From: Chitinophaga oryziterrae
GTDB taxonomy: Bacteria > Bacteroidota > Bacteroidia > Chitinophagales > Chitinophagaceae
Assembly (NCBI RefSeq): GCF_009758125.1
Contig: NZ_WRXO01000001.1
Span: 1,772,207-1,836,206, forward strand
Direction of reading: 5' to 3'
Length of the DNA stretch: 64,000 nt
How positions within the stretch are numbered: position 1 is the stretch's first letter; the number at the start of each line of letters is the position of its first letter. Under the pieces are notes generated by a model. That model was not told the DNA's origin and did no database searches. It saw nothing but the letters and a program-made list of their open reading frames with translations. Of the stretch, positions 17,740 to 27,910 are shown piece by piece. The position numbers and the translations under genes are program-made.

Positions 17740-18117
17740 ATGAAGGATTATAAGAAACATTTTGTGGTTCCGGCGCCACCTGAAGATATATACAAAGCAC
17801 TGACCAACCCGGCTACCATCCAGCTGTGGACAGGCGAACCTGCAGAGATGTCTGACGTAGCAGGCTCTGAGTTTTCCCTGTGGAGCGAAAGCATCACCGG
17901 TATGAACCTGGAGTTCGAGAACGATAAAAAGATCGTGCAGGAATGGTATTTCGGAGAACAGGAAGAAGCATCTATCGTTACCATCATCCTGCATCCCAGC
18001 AAAAAAGGAACGGATGCAGAACTGAGGCATACCAACATTCCTGATGAAGCATATGATGATATCGTAGAAGGATGGAACGATGCTTATTTTGGTGCTTTGG
18101 TAGATTTTTATTCCTGA
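17740..18117 (+). CDS. SRPBCC/AHSA1-like domain protein
   Basis: About 125 residues from the ATG at 17740; a TTG 21 bases earlier is in frame but less likely. MKDYKKHFVVPAPPEDIYKA, then a curved beta-sheet (VAGSEFSLWSESITGMNLEF, KKIVQEWYF) and a final helix (DIVEGWNDAYFGALVDFY) is the START/Bet v 1 fold of the AHSA1 group. It probably binds a hydrophobic ligand or a partner protein. The stop codon overlaps the next start in TGATG, which indicates translational coupling. Confidence 0.87.
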   Translation: MKDYKKHFVVPAPPEDIYKALTNPATIQLWTGEPAEMSDVAGSEFSLWSESITGMNLEFENDKKIVQEWYFGEQEEASIVTIILHPSKKGTDAELRHTNIPDEAYDDIVEGWNDAYFGALVDFYS

Positions 18118-18590
18118 TGAAAGCTGCCGGTCTTACCGAAATAAAGAAAGAGTTAAATGTGGTGCCTCCTGCCCAACTGGTAGAGCTATGCCTGCGACTG
18201 GCGAAATTCAAGAAAGATAACAAAGAACTGCTTTCTTACCTGCTGTTCGAGTCGCATAACCTGCAAGGCTATATTGAAGCGGTGAAAGAAAACATGGATA
18301 CCGAGTTTGCAGCAGAACCGGGCAGAGGTCATGTTTATTACATCAAGAAACACTTGAGGAAAATACTCCGTAATACTAATAAACAGATCAAATATACCGG
18401 CTCTAAACAGGCCGAAATAGAACTGTTACTGTATTTCTGTACCAAAGTAAAAGAATCCGGTATTAAGGTGAATGATAGCCTTGCATTATCTAATCTGTAT
18501 CAGCAGCAACTTAAGAAGATCGAAAAAGCTATTTCAGCGCAGCATGAGGATCTGCAATATGATTATCTCCGGCAGCTGGAAAAGTTATAA
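18117..18590 (+). CDS. Helical protein of unknown function
   Basis: 157 residues from the ATG in the TGATG overlap with the AHSA1-like gene. The upstream Met-rich extension in the same frame lies inside that gene and is unlikely to be used. The sequence is almost entirely helical and charged (LVELCLRLAKFKKDNKELLS, KKHLRKILRNTNKQIKYTGS), with no signal peptide and no recognised catalytic motif. Coupling suggests that it works with the AHSA1-like protein. Its stop overlaps the convergent GH97 stop by six bases. Confidence 0.8.
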   Translation: MKAAGLTEIKKELNVVPPAQLVELCLRLAKFKKDNKELLSYLLFESHNLQGYIEAVKENMDTEFAAEPGRGHVYYIKKHLRKILRNTNKQIKYTGSKQAEIELLLYFCTKVKESGIKVNDSLALSNLYQQQLKKIEKAISAQHEDLQYDYLRQLEKL

Positions 18591-20504
18591 TGCCCGCAAC
18601 CTTGCCACATAACCACCACCTTCTTTCATATCGATCCTGATCTTTTCCCCCGCTTTTATTTTTTTATTGATCTTTGTCAGATGTGCAGGCTGTTCTCCGG
18701 CATCTTTCGCATCCTGCCATATCTCCATTTCATAATTCCCGGCAGACAGAAAATCCAGTTGCACTGTCAGCGTCCTTTTAGATTCATTGGTCATAGCTCC
18801 TATAAACCAGTCATTCCCGCTTCGTTTAGCCAACGCGATATATTCACCGGGATAACCTTCCAGTACTTTAATATCATCCCATACAGTGGGCACAAGCCGT
18901 AGAAAGTCAGCTCCCGGTTGTCCGGTCACATGCTCAGGATCTTCACAGAATACAGTAAAAGGGCTCTCGTAGATCACAAATTTGGATAACTCTGCACAGC
19001 GGGTATTCATTACCTGCGTAGGCGTTTGCTGTTTAAAATCTTTAGGGGTTACATTGAGAAACCCGCCGGGCGTATAGTCCATTTGTCCTGCCAGCATACG
19101 TGTAAAGGGTAATGTTACATTGTGTCTGGGTGTAACTTTATGAGAGAACTTGGAATATTCTTCGCCCATCACACCCTCCCGGGTGATCATATTAGGATAA
19201 GTGCGGATGATGCCATCTGGTTTATAAGCCCCATGAAAATCTACCATGAGATGATGTCTGGCTGCCGCTTTTATGATATCATGATACCAGTTCACCATCT
19301 CCTGATCATCTCTATCCATAAAATCTATTTTCACACCTGCAATTCCCCATTTCTCATATACAGGAAAGGCTGCTTCAAAATTATTATTACTGTTTACATC
19401 TGTATTATACAACCACACCCAGCAACGTACATTTTTCTCTTTCGCATATCGTAGTATTTCAGACATATCGAGCTGTGAGGCTGTTTTAGTAATGTCCGCT
19501 TCCGGCTTATTAAATGTACCATACCATTGCCAGTCTATCAGCATATAAGGCCATCCCATCTGTGAAGCGAGGTCTATATATCTTTTGATAGTAGGCATGT
19601 CCATTTTCACTTCGCCGCTCCACCAATGGTCCCAGGCGCTCATACCCGGTTTAATCCATGATGGGTCTTCAATCGCACAGGGATCATTCAGGTTCTGAAT
19701 GATCTCAGAGGCGATCAGATCGCCTGGTTTTTCAGCCAGCATTATCACACGCCAGGGAGTAAACAGTGTATCTGAAAAGCGGACTTTTACGCCGTCTTCA
19801 GATTCACCCGGTAAAGGCGCCAGTTTGGTCGTTAAGCCAATTGATTTACCTAAATAGAATCCCGGATAATTATTGATATTCGCTTCTGTAATAGCTGCAT
19901 AACTGTTTTTGTTCAGTTCTATCAGCATCGGTAAACCTGCAATGGTATGCTCGTTCACAGAATCAAGCGGGCGTGCATTAAATAATCCTTCCTGTGAAGT
20001 TGAATAGCCCCCATATTCTGCTATCCATGCTTTTGCGTCACCGGCAAACCTGAAACCGGTGATTTCTTTCGTTATCTCCCGGTTACCTGTTTTCCTGCTT
20101 CTGTATAGCTTATACCGGAATGCGATACCATCATTATAAGCCCTGAAAAAGAGGTCCATCCGGCGCATTAAACCACCTTTTTCTCTTAGTCTGATCTCCA
20201 TCTCACGATAATTATTATTGATGCTGGCATGTTTGGATTTTACTACAGGCGTCCATGTATCGTTTACTAAACGAGTGATCGTGTCGAGTACTAACATATC
20301 TGCGCCCATTGCCGGTTCATGCTTAAACTCAAAACCCAGTGAAGAAGGAGATATCAGCGGAGTCGCATCCTTACTGATACTATACTCTAAAACACCCGCT
20401 GTATTTACGTGAATGGTAATCCTGTTATCCGGAGAGCTTATTGAAATATCCTGGGCAAATACACGACAACTAACAATGCAAAGAAGGAATAACAGTCTTT
20501 TCAT
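18585..20504 (-). CDS. GH97 alpha-glycosidase, probably retaining alpha-galactosidase type
   Basis: About 639 residues from MKRLLFLLCIVSCRVFA (signal peptide), which is preferred over an upstream Met that would precede the signal by 16 residues. An N-terminal beta-supersandwich is followed by a (beta/alpha)8 barrel and a small C-terminal beta-domain. GVKIDFMDRDDQE places an Asp (D394) where retaining GH97 enzymes have their nucleophile, and REGVMGEEYSKF supplies the acid/base (E448 or E449). The 54-55 residue spacing is like D415/E470 of the Bacteroides alpha-galactosidase BtGH97b; inverting SusB-like enzymes lack this Asp. Substrate assignment is inference. Confidence 0.9.
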   Translation of the reverse strand: MKRLLFLLCIVSCRVFAQDISISSPDNRITIHVNTAGVLEYSISKDATPLISPSSLGFEFKHEPAMGADMLVLDTITRLVNDTWTPVVKSKHASINNNYREMEIRLREKGGLMRRMDLFFRAYNDGIAFRYKLYRSRKTGNREITKEITGFRFAGDAKAWIAEYGGYSTSQEGLFNARPLDSVNEHTIAGLPMLIELNKNSYAAITEANINNYPGFYLGKSIGLTTKLAPLPGESEDGVKVRFSDTLFTPWRVIMLAEKPGDLIASEIIQNLNDPCAIEDPSWIKPGMSAWDHWWSGEVKMDMPTIKRYIDLASQMGWPYMLIDWQWYGTFNKPEADITKTASQLDMSEILRYAKEKNVRCWVWLYNTDVNSNNNFEAAFPVYEKWGIAGVKIDFMDRDDQEMVNWYHDIIKAAARHHLMVDFHGAYKPDGIIRTYPNMITREGVMGEEYSKFSHKVTPRHNVTLPFTRMLAGQMDYTPGGFLNVTPKDFKQQTPTQVMNTRCAELSKFVIYESPFTVFCEDPEHVTGQPGADFLRLVPTVWDDIKVLEGYPGEYIALAKRSGNDWFIGAMTNESKRTLTVQLDFLSAGNYEMEIWQDAKDAGEQPAHLTKINKKIKAGEKIRIDMKEGGGYVARLRAL

Positions 20505-20550
20505 AGTGGAAATATTTATTAAATGTACATCTGACACTACTGCAATATAC

Positions 20551-20589
20551 AAAAAAGAAGGCGTCTCAAAAGTAATTGAGACGCCTTCT
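20551..20589 (-). terminator. Rho-independent terminator of the siderophore-receptor gene
   Basis: A 14-base stem (20556-20569 with 20576-20589) with a 6-base loop is followed on the minus strand by six T. It separates the receptor gene from the GH97 gene downstream, so the two are probably not one transcript. Confidence 0.9.
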
Positions 20590-20610
20590 TCAAATATTTA
20601 TTCCATCGGA

Positions 20611-22992
20611 TCAGAGCCTGTAGGATACTGTTACTGATAGTTGTGTGGGTGGAATGGGATTGATACTATAATTCTCGTGTACATAATAGTTATAAGTATT
20701 TGTAATGTTTGATACTTTAGCCAACACTGCAAAATGCTTATAGGTATAACCTGCGTTCAGATCTATCGTGATAAAACCATCTACGGGGATCTGTCTGTCA
20801 TATGTATACGACTGGCCAATTGTATTGTTCCAGCCACCGATACGTTTTCCAATATAATAGGCGCCTGCGCCTACTTTCAGACCTTTTAACCCGCGATCTG
20901 AAAACGTATAAAAGGCGGTAAGATTGGCCGTATGTGCAGGGGTATTGACAAGACGTTGTCCTACAACATAATTGCCTTTCTTATTCTCGTTTTTTGTGTA
21001 GCGCATATTATTATAGCTATATCCGCCAATAATGTCCAGACCTTTAACCGGGTGGCCCGACAAATCTACTTCTACACCATCGCTGATCGTTTGCTGGTCC
21101 GTTGATTCCTTCACAGAGGTATTGGTATTTTCAGTACCATCTGCTTTGAACAAAGCCATTTGTGTAAAATTATTATTCACGATACGGTAAGCTGTTACAT
21201 TGGCAGAGAGCGCGCCTTTAAAGAAATCATTTTTAATACCAAGTTCAAACTGGTCAATGATAGATGGTTTCAAGGCATTGTTGTAGATGTCCGTTCCGGT
21301 GTTAGGTGTGAACGAATTGGCATAACTGGCAAATACAGCCATTGTATTAATTGGTTTATACACCAGGCCTACACGGGGAGAAAAGGCTTTATCTGTTTTA
21401 GGCATCCCTCTACCAATACTGTCTTTTTTAGTATAGTAAGTCGTGGTAGTAGGCTGTGCTTCCTGGAAAGACCACCTGATACCTGCCAGTACTTTCACTT
21501 TTTCACTGATCGAGATGAGGTCCTGCACATAGGCGCCAAAGCGATTGGTAGGTATGCTTGCAAGTGAGCTGTCGCGATAAGCAGGAATGCCGGTACGTTG
21601 TATAAATTTGTTGGGATCAAACAGGTTCAGCGTATCATATATGGTAGGCTGAACATAGGTATAAGTTTTGTTCAGGTAGCGGTCGGCATCAGCACCTACC
21701 AGTAAAGTGTGTGCAATTTTACCTGTATTAAACTTCCCGCTGAGGTTTACCTGGGCAGCATAATAATCTTCCACAGATCTGGTCTTATTTAAAGGTCTTG
21801 CCCAGTCGCCATTGGCCTTAAACTGAATACGTTCTGTGGAATAATAATCCCTGCTGTATTCCTGATAAGAAGCAGAGCCGTTGAGGCTCCAGTTATCATT
21901 GAAATGATGTCTTATGCTGGCGGTAGCGGTAGTTTGCTGCGTTTTCGCATATTGCCATGATGTACCAAAAAAAGCGGAGCGGGATACATCAGGAATCTTA
22001 TTATTATCTATGGACCCGATGCCAAAGTCCGGTGTAAATTTATGATAGAGGTAATCGCCTTCCAGTACTATTTCCGTTTTATCACTCACTTTATATAACA
22101 AAGATGGATTGATATAATACCTGTCTGAATGTACCACATCGCGGTAACTGTTTGCTTTTTCGTATGTGCCGTTTAACCGGTAGGCCAGTTTGGCATTAAG
22201 AGGACCATAAACATCAAAGGCGGGTTTATATAATCCATAACTACCTACCCTCATGGATATTTCTCCACCTTTATAGAATTTAGGTTGTTTGGTAACCATA
22301 TTTAAAATACCACCGGGAGAAACATTCCCATATAAAATGGCAGCGCTTCCTTTTAATACTTCCACTCTTTCCAGTCCGCTTACTTCCGGCATAGCCCCAC
22401 TATTTACGCGGGCTCCGTTCTTAAACATATTGGTACTTGAAAAGGCATATCCACGGGCAGAAAAGTTCTCCTGTGTGCTGCCCCTTTCGGTTGCCAGGTA
22501 AACGCCATTTATATTTTTTATCACGTCACTCAGGCGCATGGCCTGCTGGTCTTTGATTACCTGTTCATCTACAATTGCAATGCCCTGAGGCAGGTCCATT
22601 ACCGGCACGGCCAGCTTCCCGACGGCCACTATTTTCTGATTTACACCTTTCTGTGCATTCACTACCACTTCTTCAAGCTGGGATGCTTTCCGGGACATGA
22701 CAACGTTTACAGGAAGAGAGGTATCTGCAATTACCTCGATCTGCTGTTCCTGCGTTTTTATGCCAATATGTGAAATCCTTAATACATATTCGCCGGCAGG
22801 TACTCCCTGAATAAGATAGGTACCATCTTCGGAGGTGATAACCCCTTTTTTCAGGGCAGGGATGCTCACATTAACAAAAGCGATTGCTTTATCATCGGTA
22901 GTACTTACTCTCCCCTTTACGGTTCCGGTATTTTGTGCCCACAGCGTAACAGGGAGTAATATGCAAATCGATGTGGTCAGTAAAAGTCTCAT
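20611..22992 (-). CDS. TonB-dependent siderophore-type receptor
   Basis: About 793 residues from MRLLLTTSICILLPVTLWAQ (signal peptide); an in-frame Met 33 residues earlier would bury the signal. A CarboxypepD_reg-like domain (about 25-100) is followed by a plug (about 110-240, with IVDEQVIKDQQAMRLSDVIK, SARGYAFSSTNMFKNGAR and GSAAILYGNVSPGGILNMVT, the pattern of ferric-siderophore receptors). The barrel ends in QLSVTVSYRL. It should import an iron-siderophore complex; no ferric reductase or siderophore synthesis gene is near. Confidence 0.93.
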   Translation of the reverse strand: MRLLLTTSICILLPVTLWAQNTGTVKGRVSTTDDKAIAFVNVSIPALKKGVITSEDGTYLIQGVPAGEYVLRISHIGIKTQEQQIEVIADTSLPVNVVMSRKASQLEEVVVNAQKGVNQKIVAVGKLAVPVMDLPQGIAIVDEQVIKDQQAMRLSDVIKNINGVYLATERGSTQENFSARGYAFSSTNMFKNGARVNSGAMPEVSGLERVEVLKGSAAILYGNVSPGGILNMVTKQPKFYKGGEISMRVGSYGLYKPAFDVYGPLNAKLAYRLNGTYEKANSYRDVVHSDRYYINPSLLYKVSDKTEIVLEGDYLYHKFTPDFGIGSIDNNKIPDVSRSAFFGTSWQYAKTQQTTATASIRHHFNDNWSLNGSASYQEYSRDYYSTERIQFKANGDWARPLNKTRSVEDYYAAQVNLSGKFNTGKIAHTLLVGADADRYLNKTYTYVQPTIYDTLNLFDPNKFIQRTGIPAYRDSSLASIPTNRFGAYVQDLISISEKVKVLAGIRWSFQEAQPTTTTYYTKKDSIGRGMPKTDKAFSPRVGLVYKPINTMAVFASYANSFTPNTGTDIYNNALKPSIIDQFELGIKNDFFKGALSANVTAYRIVNNNFTQMALFKADGTENTNTSVKESTDQQTISDGVEVDLSGHPVKGLDIIGGYSYNNMRYTKNENKKGNYVVGQRLVNTPAHTANLTAFYTFSDRGLKGLKVGAGAYYIGKRIGGWNNTIGQSYTYDRQIPVDGFITIDLNAGYTYKHFAVLAKVSNITNTYNYYVHENYSINPIPPTQLSVTVSYRL

Positions 22993-23131
22993 GACAGAAA
23001 TATGTAAATTGTTCACTACAGTTAAGAATTGTGCAAAAGAAGCACAAGGGAGCCATTTATTGTAGACGAATCGGGAAATCCATTTGCGCAATCGGGAATT
23101 TATTGCTTTTCAAGCGGGGGTTTATAGAATT

Positions 23132-23169
23132 AAAAAAGCCTTGCAATCATCAGATCGCAAGACTTTTTT
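23132..23169. terminator. Bidirectional hairpin terminator
   Basis: AGCCTTGC (23137-23144) pairs with GCAAGACT (23157-23164) with one mismatch, extended by an A-run and T-run. It lies 130 bases behind the stop of the large beta-helix enzyme gene on the minus strand. Confidence 0.7.
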
Positions 23170-23299
23170 AATATACAATAGATTGATATTCTTCATTTTA
23201 TTACTAATGAGGCTGTATAAATTCCTTTAGGCTATATAGAAACGTCCTATTTCCGTTCACCTTTGGGAAGTATCAATCATATTATAAATTCTCAATACA

Positions 23300-26200
23300 T
23301 TACTGGATCAGCAACTTCTTTGTAAAGGTCTTATCTCCAATAACATATTTCACTACATATACCCCTTTTGGTAACTGCTGTAAATTCAGCAATACTTCGG
23401 GTTGTGCTTTCGTTGTATACACTTGTTTTCCATTCAGATCATACACAAACAAATGCCCGTTAGCGGTATTCCCGGATATCAATACTTTCGCACGTCCGTC
23501 AACAGCCGGATTCGGCAATATCTTCATATCAGGTTGTGCTATTTCTTTGACAACAGCTACCGCTAAAGCCGCAGGTAAAGCGGACGATAATACCACGGTA
23601 CCATAATCAGCGGTACTCTGATAATTATTGATCGTACCAGTCCATACTGCCTGACCATCCCTTGCTCCTCCATTATCGTCATCGTCATAACCCGCATCAA
23701 ACCCGAACGTCAGACCGGCAGCGGGAGTAAGACCCAGCTGTGACCACGGAATACTGATTTCTACCGTATAACCACCAGAAATAGCAGCATAGGCATGCTG
23801 AACACCTGTCACCGCTACCTTACTGAAAAGGGTACTGCTGTTATACGCTTTAATGAACTGGTTATCCTTTCCATCAAAACTACTCAGCTTGTTATTATTG
23901 GCATCGATGAATACTTCCACGGCATCATTATCCCATGAATCAGGAGAATCACTGTATAACGAAGCATCCAGTACTTTCACGCCAACATACAGGTTCGTAT
24001 TATCCCATAACACGCCAAAAGTGGCGGTATTATTGGGGGAGCCAGTCGTGGTTTTGGCAATGGACCTGGAAAGGTTCCAGCTACTCTCATTTAAATTACC
24101 ATCCACGGTGATCGTACCCGCAGGATAAGCGGTTAAGGCATTCGGATTGCTCACCGTACCAACAGTTACCTGTACCTGGTCTGCGGCCGTTAAAGTACCG
24201 TCGCTGACAGTCAGCTGGAACACATAGGTACTGCTATTCGTCAGTCCTGTAATAACCGGATTAGCAACTGTTGTACTGCTAAACGTCACGGAAGGACCGC
24301 TAACTTTCACCCAGCTGTAAGTCACAGCATTGCCTTCCGGATCACTACCAGTGCCCTGCAGTGTTACAGACGTTGTATTCGCTGCCAGTGTCTGGTCTGT
24401 GCCGGCATTCACAACAGGGGGCTGATTAGCCGCACCATTGCAGGTAGTCAGGTATACAGTGCCAAATACGGCAGGGTTCTGGAAAGCGGTTGTATTGGTC
24501 GCAAAAGAGGCAATCTGCGCATCGCGGGTACCACCATTGTCATCATCATCGATCTGTATGTCCAGTCCTAATGATTTTCCGATAGAAGGAGAGACGCCGA
24601 TAGTAGACCATGGAATAGCTACTTCCAGGTTATACCCTGTAGTGGTAGCATATTGCTTAAAGTTGATACCGGTTGTCCTGTTGACAGAAGAACCACCCAC
24701 ATGAATGGTATTGTCGTTCCAGCGGAAGCCCAGCTGGAAATCATTGATACCATCATACGAAGTACCTTTGCTGTTATCTCCATCGATAAATATTTCCACT
24801 ACATCATCTTCCCACCAGCTATCACCGGAGTCTGCATATTTAGTGGCATCATTTACTTCTACCAGTAAATAGAGGTTCGTATTATCGTACAATGCACGCC
24901 ATTTACCGGCATAGTCAGCAGGGAGGGAACCGAGTATTACATTGCTGATATTCTTCACCGGCGCAATCGCCCATGCACCATCGATCGCCTGATCGATAAC
25001 AGGAGCGGTACCTGATACCTGTGCTATCACAGGTGCCACACAAGGCGGGTTATCATTATCGGCAATAGTGATCACCGCAGTGGTATCACCGCCAAGATTA
25101 TACGTACTGTCTTTTGTAAGAGATATCCTTAATGTCTCAGGGCCTTCGAAACTGACATCATCTACCGGCGTAATAGTGATAGTAGCGGAAGGATTCGCTG
25201 CTGTAAGCGTAATCGTTCCGTTTAAAAGAGGGCTCGCTGTATAATCACTACCGGAAGCCGTACCACTAACCGTATATTTCACATGGATAGTTTGTGAAAG
25301 GGAAGAGGTACTGATGGTGAACACGCCGGCAGCACCACCTTCAGCCGCAGCAGGCGTCGTAGCTACTACATTCACACCGGGCTGTATCGTTACTTTACGT
25401 GTAGCCGTAAAGTTACCACTGACGGTAGTGACAGTAATGATCGCTGTACCATAACCTACTGCAGTAACTTTACCACTGGCATCTACAGTGGCAACTGCCG
25501 TATTGGAGCTGCTCCAGGTAACATTCTTATTCGTAGCGTCCACAGGTAATATATCTGCGGAGAGCTGTAGTATTTGTCCTGTTGTAAGCGTGGTATCATT
25601 GGCAGGTTTGATACTCACACCGGAGGTAGGAATATTTATATTCTGGATGATAAGCTGGAAGCTGTTGTTTTTATTGATATAAGCACCGGATTCCGCATTC
25701 GTCACTGTCAGATTATTAAACGTAGCAGTTTGTGAACCCGCCTGCACATACAGGCCAAATCCGCCATATACGTCCGCAGGTACATCGCGTACTACAGGAT
25801 CAAGACCAGTACCATCAATCGTGGTATTGTTAAATACCAGGTGATGAATACCGTTCCCGTAAATCTGAATCGCATCACGCTGGGAACGTAAAATAGTATT
25901 GTTATCAAACTGCATATTAAAAATCCCGCTGCCACCTGCATAGAACTCTATAGCACCGCGTTTCTGGTCCCACAGGTCATAGCTGCTACCGCAACCGGAC
26001 ATGGTATTCTCATACACCTTGATCACATCTCCGGGATATTCAAACGTAAACCCGGGGAAGTCGTTTGTAAAACGGATAGCAGATCCTGCTACACCATCCT
26101 TGATCAGGTTATGATGTATCTCATGACCGGTACCTCCAAACAATGCGATACTACCAGCACGCCAGTTATCTTCGATCGTATTATATCTGAAGATATTATT

Positions 26201-27463
26201 CCGGCAGGTCTGATTGTTACCGGCAGCATTAGCAGGCCATACAGCCAAACCATCATCGCCGTTATTACGGACACTGGATTGCTCTACAACGGAATTGGAA
26301 GTACCCTGACAGAAATTCACTCCATCTGCATAATTATTCCTGATACGGCATTTAGAGATCACCAGGTCTGTCGTCACATCAATAGGATATGGAGGGTCGT
26401 AACCAGCTATCCAGAACCCGCATTCAAAATGTTCTACCCATATATCATGAATACGTGATCCTGATCCGTAAGTACCCATAAAACCTTTGTAGGTCTTATA
26501 CATTTCTCCTGGTAAACGGGGATTGGCTTCATCATATTTCAGCCGGTCATTGTTGATGGTATTCAGTGAGAAATTGGAGATCTCCACATTGCTGGCGCGG
26601 GCCATGATACCACCATAAAATTGTTTGTCGGTAGAGAAGTATACCTGTGTATACCACACACCTGCTCCCTGTATTTTCATGTTGCTGACATTCAGCGGCA
26701 GCTTATCACTCAGCAGGAACCTGCCCGCCGGGATATACACGTTTTTACCCTGCGCGGCAGCAGCGGCGATACAGGCATTGAATGCAGCGAAATCGTCTGT
26801 CTGGTCATCTGCTACAGCGCCGTAAGCTGTAACGGACAAATAGTTGGCAGGTTGCGTTAGTGCAGTTGGTACAGGTTCCAGTTCAATAAAATCCACACCA
26901 TAAGTAATGGCGTCGCCATTATCTTTTTTGATAGCAACGGTAGCACCGGCATTAATGGGATTGTCCAGTTTGAAGTGTACTTCATCAAAGCGCATGAACG
27001 TTTTGCCGCCAGGCGTCTGTACAGGATCTGCCTGTGGGAAGTACTGATACGCCCAATAGGAACTAAGGGCAATCGTCTTCACTTTAGTGCCATTGACATA
27101 CAATCCCAGGGAGCCGGTCAAACCGGCCCCGGTATTGTCATCCGGCATGGTAAACCGCAGGTTTACACCTTGTGCGGATTGTGTGGCGGTCCATTCAATA
27201 CTGGCATTATTAGCGGCCAGACTTACATACTTCTGATCGGAGGCTTCCGATGCGATGTCTGTCTGGATGAACTGCGGTGATTGCTGTATTGCAGCACCAC
27301 CGCTTAAAGTGCCGTTATCCGCCTCATAACGGGCATAAGGCAGCTGATAGGCGCCGCGTGGCAGTCCGTCGCTTTGTGCGTGTGCGTTGGTAAATAAGAA
27401 CAATAGCAGTATCCAGCCGGGCAATTTTGGCAGGACCGAGGGAAAAGAGTGGGTCTTTCTCAT
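23300..27463 (-). CDS. Giant secreted beta-helix glycanase, GH87-like, with T9SS signal
   Basis: 1387 residues. Order: signal peptide (1-29); CBM35-like module (about 40-195, YARYEADNGTLSGG); beta-helix (about 205-610) starting VTAYGAVADDQTDDFAAFNA; Big_2 Ig-like domain (about 615-695); Calx-beta (about 700-805); CBM9-like (about 810-990); PKD-like (about 1000-1085); second CBM9-like (about 1095-1270); type A T9SS sorting domain ending KKLLIQ. The pair YADGVNF and NNGDDGLAVW resembles the Asp cluster of GH87 alpha-1,3-glucanases/mycodextranases. Other pectate-lyase-like families remain possible. It likely attacks a surface or fungal glucan outside the cell. Confidence 0.85.
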   Translation of the reverse strand: MRKTHSFPSVLPKLPGWILLLFLFTNAHAQSDGLPRGAYQLPYARYEADNGTLSGGAAIQQSPQFIQTDIASEASDQKYVSLAANNASIEWTATQSAQGVNLRFTMPDDNTGAGLTGSLGLYVNGTKVKTIALSSYWAYQYFPQADPVQTPGGKTFMRFDEVHFKLDNPINAGATVAIKKDNGDAITYGVDFIELEPVPTALTQPANYLSVTAYGAVADDQTDDFAAFNACIAAAAAQGKNVYIPAGRFLLSDKLPLNVSNMKIQGAGVWYTQVYFSTDKQFYGGIMARASNVEISNFSLNTINNDRLKYDEANPRLPGEMYKTYKGFMGTYGSGSRIHDIWVEHFECGFWIAGYDPPYPIDVTTDLVISKCRIRNNYADGVNFCQGTSNSVVEQSSVRNNGDDGLAVWPANAAGNNQTCRNNIFRYNTIEDNWRAGSIALFGGTGHEIHHNLIKDGVAGSAIRFTNDFPGFTFEYPGDVIKVYENTMSGCGSSYDLWDQKRGAIEFYAGGSGIFNMQFDNNTILRSQRDAIQIYGNGIHHLVFNNTTIDGTGLDPVVRDVPADVYGGFGLYVQAGSQTATFNNLTVTNAESGAYINKNNSFQLIIQNINIPTSGVSIKPANDTTLTTGQILQLSADILPVDATNKNVTWSSSNTAVATVDASGKVTAVGYGTAIITVTTVSGNFTATRKVTIQPGVNVVATTPAAAEGGAAGVFTISTSSLSQTIHVKYTVSGTASGSDYTASPLLNGTITLTAANPSATITITPVDDVSFEGPETLRISLTKDSTYNLGGDTTAVITIADNDNPPCVAPVIAQVSGTAPVIDQAIDGAWAIAPVKNISNVILGSLPADYAGKWRALYDNTNLYLLVEVNDATKYADSGDSWWEDDVVEIFIDGDNSKGTSYDGINDFQLGFRWNDNTIHVGGSSVNRTTGINFKQYATTTGYNLEVAIPWSTIGVSPSIGKSLGLDIQIDDDDNGGTRDAQIASFATNTTAFQNPAVFGTVYLTTCNGAANQPPVVNAGTDQTLAANTTSVTLQGTGSDPEGNAVTYSWVKVSGPSVTFSSTTVANPVITGLTNSSTYVFQLTVSDGTLTAADQVQVTVGTVSNPNALTAYPAGTITVDGNLNESSWNLSRSIAKTTTGSPNNTATFGVLWDNTNLYVGVKVLDASLYSDSPDSWDNDAVEVFIDANNNKLSSFDGKDNQFIKAYNSSTLFSKVAVTGVQHAYAAISGGYTVEISIPWSQLGLTPAAGLTFGFDAGYDDDDNGGARDGQAVWTGTINNYQSTADYGTVVLSSALPAALAVAVVKEIAQPDMKILPNPAVDGRAKVLISGNTANGHLFVYDLNGKQVYTTKAQPEVLLNLQQLPKGVYVVKYVIGDKTFTKKLLIQ

Positions 27464-27910
27464 TGTTGATAGGTATTTAAAATGGATAACAATTGCTGAT
27501 GGCAGTGCATCAGTATTTAACGTGGAAAAAATTTCATTCGTGGTAATATCAAAGGAAATGAAGAACTACTTACCGGGCAATTAGTATAAAGGAAATATAG
27601 AAAACAGATAGTCAGAAAAGAATTCAATCTGCTGAATTATAAGGTTATACGAACTTTGTAAATATAGACGGGTTATGAGCCATTCAGGACTATTATTTAT
27701 ATGTTATCACATGAAAGTGTTAACGGGGAATCCTGTTAGAACCGTTTTTCTCTTTTTATAAGGGATGAATGCACCTGGATATTTTAAACAAATAGGAAAT
27801 GAGTGTGCTTATCTTTGTTGTCTATGAAGCAAGCAAAAGTGTAAATGCAGGACAAATCACAGGCTAAAAACTGGTATAATGAATATTATTAACTCCCATT
27901 AATCATTAAT
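27464..27910. other. 447-base divergent spacer
   Basis: AT-rich, no coding frame supported. It must hold the promoters of the giant beta-helix gene (minus) and of the first island gene (plus). For the latter, TATCTTTG at 27810-27817 matches the Bacteroidota -7 consensus TAnnTTTG, but no clear -33 element was seen. Confidence 0.4.
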
